In this document: in pieces, positions 1-4,802 of the stretch
How positions within the stretch are numbered: the first letter of the stretch is position 1
How the letters are laid out: every line of letters starts with the position of its first letter
NCBI GenBank assembly: GCA_052034295.1
Contig: JBPOIS010000020.1
Span: forward strand, 1 to 10,681
DNA from: JBPOIS01 sp052034295
GTDB taxonomy: Bacteria > Pseudomonadota > Gammaproteobacteria > Pseudomonadales > Moraxellaceae
DNA: 10,681 nucleotides
Reading direction: 5' to 3'
The notes under the pieces: model-generated
Told to the model about the DNA's origin: nothing
Database searches by the model: none
The model's input: only the letters and a program-made list of their open reading frames with translations
Translations under genes and position numbers: made by a program

Positions 1-132
1 GTGGCGCGACTGCGGAATCAGGTGGTGGCGGGTCAGGGGCAACTGACTGCGCCCACACAGCGCACAGGCGGCGGCACTGGCCGGCTGGTCCTGTTCGGGC
101 AGCCAGTCAGACGGCGGGCGGCGCGGACTCAT
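1..132 (-). CDS. HNH endonuclease, N-terminal part (runs off left edge)
   Basis: The 44 codons from the ATG at 132 down to base 1 stay open and contain a CALCGR motif at residues 24-29 followed by LTRHHLIPQSRH at the very edge. A CxxC knuckle followed by LTxHHLIPxxxH is the start of a small HNH nuclease family, where the His pair belongs to the metal-binding catalytic motif. These enzymes are cytoplasmic and nick or cut DNA; their role in housekeeping genomes is generally unknown. The start is well supported by a perfect AGGAGG nine bases upstream. The first 20 residues are Pro/Arg/Ala-rich and probably disordered. The C-terminal part, with the remaining HNH residues, lies outside the window, so completeness cannot be judged. 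Confidence 0.8.
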   Translation of the reverse strand, partial: MSPRRPPSDWLPEQDQPASAAACALCGRSQLPLTRHHLIPQSRH

Positions 133-141
133 GGGCGACGG

Positions 142-147
142 CCTCCT
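142..147 (-). promoter_or_regulatory. Shine-Dalgarno site of the HNH gene
   Basis: On the minus strand this reads AGGAGG, with nine bases before the ATG at 130-132. It fixes the start of the edge-truncated HNH gene and argues against reading this DNA as plus-strand coding. Confidence 0.8.
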
Positions 148-279
148 ATACTGACCCCACAACAGGCCTCAACTGACAACTTTACCCAAACCATCCAGAA
201 CGCTGACAGGCTTGCACTGGCCCGCGGGCTCGCGCCGGAGCATAACCTAAAAAGCGCTTTTTTGCCTGGAATGCTGCCG

Positions 280-528
280 ATGATGACCCAACCCCACGCC
301 GTCCCCGCCCCTGCACCCAACCCGCAGACCCGGGTGAACAGCGACAACGTCAATGACGCCACGCTGCCCGAAGTCACGGACTCACCCACCACGGGAACTC
401 CGCCCCTGGGGCAAAAACCGCCTGGCATGGCGGAGCACGACACCGACAACCTGAATGTGCCCAGCATCAAACACCCCTCGCACCAGCAGTGGGGCAAAAT
501 CAGCGGCGGCTGGCACCAATACCGCTGA
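280..528 (+). CDS. Small hypothetical Pro/Asn/Thr-rich protein
   Basis: This is an 82-residue ORF with no recognised family. The product is hydrophilic, rich in Pro, Asn, Asp and Thr, has no Cys and no membrane segment or signal peptide, and is probably disordered; it ends in WGKISGGWHQYR. Third codon positions are strongly GC-biased (many AAC, GAC, GTG, CTG and CAG codons), which fits real coding in this genome, and nothing competes with it on the other strand. The ATG at 280 lies nine bases after a GGA; ATG 271 and ATG 283 are in-frame alternatives. The frame stays open upstream to base 1, but that part is antisense to the HNH gene. It converges on the alpha/beta hydrolase gene, with 17 bases between the stops. 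It could still be a chance ORF. Confidence 0.42.
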   Translation: MMTQPHAVPAPAPNPQTRVNSDNVNDATLPEVTDSPTTGTPPLGQKPPGMAEHDTDNLNVPSIKHPSHQQWGKISGGWHQYR

Positions 529-545
529 GCCAGCCCCCCGATCCC

Positions 546-1409
546 TTAGCGCAGCAGATCCGCACGCACCAGTGCCGCCACTTCCTCGGCGTGGCTCCAG
601 ATCGCCCAGTGCTGCCACGGGCGGCGGGTGACTTTCAGGTCACTGACCCACTGCGGCAGGATGTCCAGCAGGGCCGGACCGACAAAGGCGTCTTTTTCCA
701 GCACGATGGCGTGTACGCGACAATGGGCGTGGCGCGGTTCCGGCTGCAGCAGGCGTGGCAAAAAATTCATCCGGTACAGCTGGATGCCGTGGGTACCGTT
801 TTTGTCCTGATCCGGATCCTGATGGCTGGCGGCTGCCGGTTCCAGTTGCTGCAGGCGCTGCGCCCAGCCTGGGCCACGCAGCACCCGCCACTTCAGGGCA
901 TTGGGCATCGGCAACTGAAAAAAGCTGATGTACCAGGATTTTTTCAGCTGGGCCAGCAGGGCGCTGCGGTCGCCCCTGAGCTGCTCGCGCATCTGCATGC
1001 CCACATGGTCGAGACTGGGGCCGGAAATCGTGGTGTAGCTGAGGATTTTGCCCTGCAGGCGTGGCGTGGCCACGGATTCCCAGCTCTGGATGCTGCCCCA
1101 GTCGTGGGCCAGTAGGTGAAACGGCTGATCACCCAGCACCGCCTGGGTCACTGACGCCAGATCCTGCGCCAGCTGATCCAGCCGATAGGCCCACAGCCCC
1201 CTGGGCACACCGGACTGTCCGGCACCGCGCACGTCATAGCGCACAATCCAGAACGCATCGCGCAGCGCCGCCACCATCCGGTCCCAGATGCGGTGGCTGT
1301 CCGGGTAGCCATGCACCATCACCAGAGCTGGTCCGTCCGGATTGCCTTCGGCGCAGGCATACAGCTGCACGCCATCGGTGGTGGTGACGCGGTGGGTTTG
1401 TGCGTTCAT
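546..1409 (-). CDS. Alpha/beta hydrolase, epoxide hydrolase-like
   Basis: A 287-residue alpha/beta-fold hydrolase, the usual length for a single-domain enzyme of this kind. Visible motifs are the oxyanion-hole HGYPDS (33-38), RYDVRGAGQSG (57-67), the nucleophile elbow AHDWGS with Asp103, a likely acid Asp240 in LEKDAFVG, and a likely base His267 in RPWQHW. An Asp nucleophile in HDWG is typical of epoxide hydrolases and haloalkane dehalogenases rather than Ser esterases, so hydrolysis through an alkyl-enzyme ester is inferred; the substrate is unknown. It has no signal peptide, so it is cytoplasmic. The start at 1409 was chosen because a GGA lies eight bases upstream and the N-terminus lines up with the family; an in-frame ATG at 1481 would overlap the candidate operator. 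It is divergent from the DUF4442 gene. Confidence 0.85.
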   Translation of the reverse strand: MNAQTHRVTTTDGVQLYACAEGNPDGPALVMVHGYPDSHRIWDRMVAALRDAFWIVRYDVRGAGQSGVPRGLWAYRLDQLAQDLASVTQAVLGDQPFHLLAHDWGSIQSWESVATPRLQGKILSYTTISGPSLDHVGMQMREQLRGDRSALLAQLKKSWYISFFQLPMPNALKWRVLRGPGWAQRLQQLEPAAASHQDPDQDKNGTHGIQLYRMNFLPRLLQPEPRHAHCRVHAIVLEKDAFVGPALLDILPQWVSDLKVTRRPWQHWAIWSHAEEVAALVRADLLR

Positions 1410-1470
1410 GTGCGGTTTCCGGCTGCAAAAAGCTCCAGTCAACCTGATTTTGCCGGGCAGGGACAGGATA

Positions 1471-1491
1471 TTTTGTGCCATTTGTACAAAA
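1471..1491. promoter_or_regulatory. Palindromic candidate operator in divergent promoter region
   Basis: Arms TTTTGT and ACAAAA flank a nine-base core. The right half also contains the perfect palindrome TTTGTACAAA (1481-1490). It lies in the only spacer between the divergent alpha/beta hydrolase and DUF4442 genes. On the minus strand it overlaps a weak -10-like TATCCT. A dimeric repressor (for example TetR- or GntR-type) controlling one or both genes is an inference; no regulator gene is adjacent in the window. Confidence 0.3.
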
Positions 1492-1572
1492 AAACCTGAC
1501 TGGCCCGCCCACCCCGCAGCACGCCCTGCAGCCTATATTGCGGTCCTACTTCTGGTCGAGGACCCCCACACC

Positions 1573-2055
1573 ATGTCTGTGTTCAAGCGCCTGCGCGACA
1601 TCCCACCCATCACCCGCCTGTTGTTCAACCTGTATCCCCCTTACCTGGGGGCCGGGGTCCGTACCCGCGAGCTTGACCCCGTGGCCGGACGCGCGGTGGT
1701 GCAGATGCCCCTGACCCGACTGAATCAAAACTACGTCGGCACCCAGTTTGGCGGCAGCCTGTATTCGATGATCGACCCTTTTTTGATGTTTTTGCTGATC
1801 AACAAGCTGGGGCAGGACTACGTTGTCTGGGACAAGGCCGCCAGCATTGATTTTAAAAAACCCGGCACCGGCACGGTGCAGGCAATTCTCACCATCGACG
1901 ATGAAGAAGTGGCCACCATCCGCCAACTGGCCGCCACTGGCGCGCCCGTGCTGCGGACTTATCCGGTTGACATCACCGACACCACCGGACAGGTCATTTG
2001 TCAGGTGGAAAAAGTGCTGTACATCCGCAAAAAACCCGCCCGGACTGCTGCCTGA
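1573..2055 (+). CDS. DUF4442 hotdog-fold protein (putative thioesterase)
   Basis: A 160-residue protein with the signature of the DUF4442 family, which has the hotdog fold: LNQNYVGTQFGGSLYSMIDPF (about 50-70), then VVWDKAASIDFKKPG (84-98). The family is related to acyl-CoA thioesterases, and many members are annotated as putative thioesterases or YiiD C-terminal-like proteins. Substrate and reaction are not established for this group. The start at 1573 follows a GAGGA ten bases upstream and begins MSVFKRLRDIPP, typical for the family; the frame is open further upstream, but that sequence is the intergenic spacer and the antisense of the hydrolase. It is cytoplasmic. It converges on the membrane-protein gene with 19 bases between the stops and no clear terminator. 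Confidence 0.88.
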   Translation: MSVFKRLRDIPPITRLLFNLYPPYLGAGVRTRELDPVAGRAVVQMPLTRLNQNYVGTQFGGSLYSMIDPFLMFLLINKLGQDYVVWDKAASIDFKKPGTGTVQAILTIDDEEVATIRQLAATGAPVLRTYPVDITDTTGQVICQVEKVLYIRKKPARTAA

Positions 2056-2074
2056 CCCGTCCGTGCAGGAGCGC

Positions 2075-2644
2075 TCAGCCGCCCGGCGGAGTTTCTGCGG
2101 GGGCCGGCTGGCCGGCCATCAGCCGGCTGGCCAGCTGAGCCTTGTGCACCACATTGGGCAGGTCGTTGATGCAGTAGGACACGTAATACACATTCAGCGC
2201 AAAGGTGTAAAAGCTGTTCATCTGCAGCGGCACCCGCAATTCCCGCAGCGCATACGCCTCCAGCGCGGTCCGTGCCCTGAAGGCCCAGACCACATTGACG
2301 ACAGCACTGGCCACCAGCCCCAGCAGGGCCAGCATGAGTACAGCGTCCTTATGGCTCTGAAAGCCAATCAGGTAAACCCAGAGTCCAGCCGCCCCACCCA
2401 TCAGGTAATATGGCGACAGCAGGGGCGTGCCGGTGGCTTCGGCCAGCAGGTCGTTGCTGCGGTACAGCCACATCTGCGCAAAAATCCCGCCGGACAGCAG
2501 GGCGGCGACCACCATCGGCACGGTGGTCAGGCCGAGGCGGTTTTTCAGGTCATCCGGTGCCCGGCCCGGACTGACCGGGGCACGGCCCACAGGCGGCACC
2601 GGGGGGACGGCAGGGGGAATCGGGGGAACAGGAGAGTTATTCAT
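2075..2644 (-). CDS. Small integral membrane protein, DUF4234-like
   Basis: A 189-residue protein. Residues 1-30 are a Pro-rich, probably cytoplasmic, disordered tail (PVPPIPPAVPPVPP). Hydrophobic segments follow at about 40-60, 76-95 and 101-121, with a weaker one near 145-160. The block QMWLYRSNDLLAEATG after the first segment and MNSFYTFALNVYYVSYCINDL near the end resemble proteins carrying DUF4234-type membrane domains; this assignment is from memory and tentative. The ATG at 2644 overlaps the end of the lipoprotein gene by eight bases, so the two are probably translationally coupled and may act together at the envelope. Function is unknown. The C-terminal coding DNA holds two copies of GCCGGCTGGCC (2103-2113 and 2122-2132). 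Confidence 0.75.
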   Translation of the reverse strand: MNNSPVPPIPPAVPPVPPVGRAPVSPGRAPDDLKNRLGLTTVPMVVAALLSGGIFAQMWLYRSNDLLAEATGTPLLSPYYLMGGAAGLWVYLIGFQSHKDAVLMLALLGLVASAVVNVVWAFRARTALEAYALRELRVPLQMNSFYTFALNVYYVSYCINDLPNVVHKAQLASRLMAGQPAPAETPPGG

Positions 2645-2951
2645 CGGTGAGGTACCAGTTGTGACCGCGCTGCACCAGCGTGACCTGCTCGTGAAGGGTC
2701 TCGGTGCGGCCGGAGGGGTAAATGACATCGGCGTCGTATTCCACCACATGGAAGGTTTCACCCTCCCGTTTGCGGGTGTATTCATTGCTGCGCTGGACGG
2801 CACCCAGGGACACGCCGCCATACGCGATGGCCGGGTGTTTTTCGGTGATGGCTTTTTTGAGCACCTCGTCGGACGGTCCACCACAGGCCCCGAGCAGCAG
2901 GGCCAGGGACAGGACCAGCACGGTTCTGGGCAAAATGGACAAAACACGCAT
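2637..2951 (-). CDS. Small putative lipoprotein
   Basis: A 104-residue protein with a lipoprotein signal peptide: Arg2 and Arg9, a hydrophobic run (VLVLSLALLL, 11-20) and lipobox LGAC with Cys23. The residues after Cys are Gly-Gly, not Asp, so outer-membrane targeting is possible in a Gram-negative cell. The mature part is about 80 residues, alpha/beta in character, ending in TLVQRGHNWYLTDE; I do not recognise the family, although small NTF2-like or DUF4878-type lipoproteins have a similar final strand. The start is fixed by a strong GGAGGAGG (2956-2963) four bases before the ATG. It is the first gene of a two-gene unit with the overlapping membrane-protein gene. Confidence 0.82.
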   Translation of the reverse strand: MRVLSILPRTVLVLSLALLLGACGGPSDEVLKKAITEKHPAIAYGGVSLGAVQRSNEYTRKREGETFHVVEYDADVIYPSGRTETLHEQVTLVQRGHNWYLTDE

Positions 2952-3092
2952 GGGACCTCCTCCGGGAACTGGGCCAGCGCCAGAGCCTGTCCGCGTGGGG
3001 CCAGGCCTGTGCAGCGGAGCCTTTTGGGGCTCCAGCGGATTCAGTGTGACTGCTGCACCGGACAGGATGTGTCCAGCGCGGTGGGGGGGCTG

Positions 3093-3126
3093 AAAAAAAT
3101 TTTATGGTGTGGCGGGGGAAAGCCAC
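3093..3126 (-). terminator. Possible terminator of the Ter module
   Basis: Read on the minus strand, a five-pair stem GTGGC / GCCAC with an eight-base loop is followed after about ten bases by seven T. It lies about 160 bases after the kinase stop. The stem is short and the T-run is displaced, so this is a weak candidate only. Confidence 0.25.
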
Positions 3127-3163
3127 CGAGTCCTCAACGCCCCAGACCGTTTTTGCGGCGGCT

Positions 3164-3185
3164 GGGGATTCAGCATTGAATCCCC
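3164..3185. repeat. Perfect nine-pair inverted repeat
   Basis: Arms GGGGATTCA and TGAATCCCC are separated by GCAT. There is no T-run on either strand, so it is not a standard terminator. It could be an RNA hairpin between two transcription units, a protein-binding palindrome, or one copy of a dispersed intergenic repeat; a single window cannot distinguish these. Confidence 0.55.
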
Positions 3186-3283
3186 GGCGATCCGCGAGCA
3201 CCGACCCAAAGATCAACGCGGCTTCCGGTGGTTCTGGCCAGACTGCTGGGGCTACAGCCGTGAAAGCGATGCCGTGGTCTCCC

Positions 3284-4792
3284 TCACGCCACCACCATCT
3301 GCACCACCGCCAGCCGTCCGCCCTCTTTGCGTTCAAACAGCAGCTTCACGCCATCGCGCAGCTCGACTTTCTGGCCAATGCCAATGGGGCGGGGCTGTCC
3401 GTCCGCGGTGACATCAGTCAGGTCCGGCAGGCCTTCATTCACCAGCCACCAGTGCTCCTGATGCAGTACAAAATAACCGACCCGTTTTTTTTGTGCCTCG
3501 GTCAGCCGCTCGTTGGGGGCCACCAGCGTGTTGGTGTGCCAGCCATACAGGGACTGCCCGGTCCACACCATCAGGCGGTGGTTGTCCGGGCGGAAGCTGC
3601 CTTCCTTGCGCGAGGAATACAGGTTCAGCACCGGCAGTTTGCCGTGGAAGGCGGTGCCGCAGAATGGGCATCTGGGCGCGGTGGTGTTGTCAAACACATA
3701 CCAGCCCTGCGCACAATCGGTATTCTGGCAGGGCTGCACCAGATCAACGGTCTTGACCAGCGCGGTTTCCCACTCGTTGGCCGAAGGGCGCTGCGCCGGG
3801 TCGTGCAGGCCCTGAATGAACGCACGGTCAAACAGCGGCACCAGATAGGGCCCGGTCACGGTGTAGGGGATTTTGGCCGGATCCCCCCAGGGCAGCTCGG
3901 CAGGCTTGAGGTTGCCGATGCGCACCCGGTTGCTGACGTCGGTGGGGTGCTCGATGAACAGGGCTTTTTCGCCCATGGCCAGGGTTTCGTCGCGCTGGCT
4001 GTCGTCAAAGTCATGCACCTTGCCGCCGCGCAGCGGATGCCGGTACAGCAGGTACATGTAGATCAGCACCGCCAGGGCGTGCAGGTCGGTCTCGCGTGAA
4101 GGCAATTTACGCGCCGGGTCGGTCTTGTTCAGGTGACTGGTGCTGACCACTTCGGGGGCAATGAAATCCGGCGTGCCGACCACATCCGGGGGGTATTTGC
4201 CGGGCACCACCAGCCCATCCACGTCGATCACACAGGCCAGCCCATTGGCAGGATCGACCAGCACGTTTTTATAGGACAAATCCGAATGCGCCAGTCCAGC
4301 CGCATGCATGCGCCGCACGGCACGGGCCAGCAACACACAGATTTTCAGGTGGGTCAGCCAGTTGCCCAGCTCGCGCGGGTCCAGAAAGCGCTGGCGCAGA
4401 CTGGCTGCGGCGAACCACTTGCCTTCTTTTTCCTTGCCGCGGATGTGCATCATGTCGTCGTTCTTTGAGCCATGTTCAAAGAAAAACGCCCGTGGATACA
4501 CGGGGGCCACCAGCCCCAGCCGGCCATTGTGCTCGACCATGGCGGTGGGCCAGCAAAACAGGTTGCGCCAGTAGTCGCCGCCCGCCTGATTGAAAATCCC
4601 TTCCTTGTAGCGCCCGGTGATCATGTTCAGCCGGTCGCGGGCCTGCGCGTCCTGCGGCTCGCGGTAAAACGCCACCACATAGGATTTGTCCGGGGCAAAA
4701 TACACATCCTTCATGGCCCCGGAGCCAATCACATCGTCCACAAATTCAATGGTCTGCCCGTCTGTGGTCTGGGCGCGGATCACCTGTGCCAT
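3284..4792 (-). CDS. TerY-P-type protein kinase with zinc ribbon and FHA-like tail
   Basis: A 502-residue soluble kinase, the third member of a TerY-P triad (compare E. coli YegI). Visible: glycine loop IGSGAMKDVYF (22-32), catalytic HSDLSYKNVLV (169-179) with Asp171 and Asn176, a metal-binding Asp190 in IDVDG, GTPDFIAPEV (206-215), and RETDLHAL (233-240). The usual beta3 VAxK is YVVAFYRE (39-45), with no Lys at the expected place; Lys28 in the glycine loop may replace it. After the kinase domain come CX4C (355, 360) and CX2C (375, 378), a likely zinc ribbon, then about 115 residues resembling an FHA-type beta sandwich (IGIGQKVELRDGVKLLF). The ATG at 4792 was chosen because AGGGGC precedes it and the glycine loop is at the right distance. 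It lies 11 bases after the phosphatase stop. It probably phosphorylates Ter proteins; targets are not shown by sequence. Confidence 0.85.
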   Translation of the reverse strand: MAQVIRAQTTDGQTIEFVDDVIGSGAMKDVYFAPDKSYVVAFYREPQDAQARDRLNMITGRYKEGIFNQAGGDYWRNLFCWPTAMVEHNGRLGLVAPVYPRAFFFEHGSKNDDMMHIRGKEKEGKWFAAASLRQRFLDPRELGNWLTHLKICVLLARAVRRMHAAGLAHSDLSYKNVLVDPANGLACVIDVDGLVVPGKYPPDVVGTPDFIAPEVVSTSHLNKTDPARKLPSRETDLHALAVLIYMYLLYRHPLRGGKVHDFDDSQRDETLAMGEKALFIEHPTDVSNRVRIGNLKPAELPWGDPAKIPYTVTGPYLVPLFDRAFIQGLHDPAQRPSANEWETALVKTVDLVQPCQNTDCAQGWYVFDNTTAPRCPFCGTAFHGKLPVLNLYSSRKEGSFRPDNHRLMVWTGQSLYGWHTNTLVAPNERLTEAQKKRVGYFVLHQEHWWLVNEGLPDLTDVTADGQPRPIGIGQKVELRDGVKLLFERKEGGRLAVVQMVVA

Positions 4793-4802
4793 GTTTGCCC
4801 CT

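Larger units (their letters stand above)
2952..3283. other. Non-coding 332-base region with hairpins
   Basis: This lies between the kinase stop and the lipoprotein start, both minus strand. It holds the lipoprotein ribosome binding site, a six-pair hairpin at 3016-3033 (GGAGCC / GGCTCC), an A/T run at 3093-3103, a short GTGGC/GCCAC stem at 3109-3126 and a perfect nine-pair hairpin at 3164-3185. Open frames cross it on both strands, but their products change character abruptly at the flanking genes and look like high-GC shadows. No convincing promoter was found, although the lipoprotein unit probably needs one here. Confidence 0.6.

Noticed and set aside
148..220. Possible -35/-10 pair (TTGTCA and AGTATA, minus strand) for the HNH gene
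   Set aside because: Spacing is 21 bases and the -10 would sit directly against the ribosome binding site.
249..262. Perfect palindrome AAAAAGCGCTTTTT considered as a terminator
   Set aside because: With a four-base loop only five A:T pairs remain, too weak for a terminator; it follows no stop codon on either strand.
1..279. Upstream extension of the plus-strand frame that ends at 528, from a GTG at base 1
   Set aside because: Bases 1-132 are the HNH gene on the other strand, supported by its motifs and a perfect AGGAGG; only the part from about 271 onward is kept as a small ORF.
2103..2132. Two copies of GCCGGCTGGCC considered as a binding site or terminator between convergent genes
   Set aside because: Both copies lie inside the coding end of the membrane-protein gene and have no T-run; likely codon-level repetition.
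3104..4099. Long plus-strand open frame (331 codons) antisense to the kinase
   Set aside because: It lies opposite a gene with clear kinase motifs; the translation is rich in Gly, His and Gln without a domain and is a typical high-GC antisense shadow.
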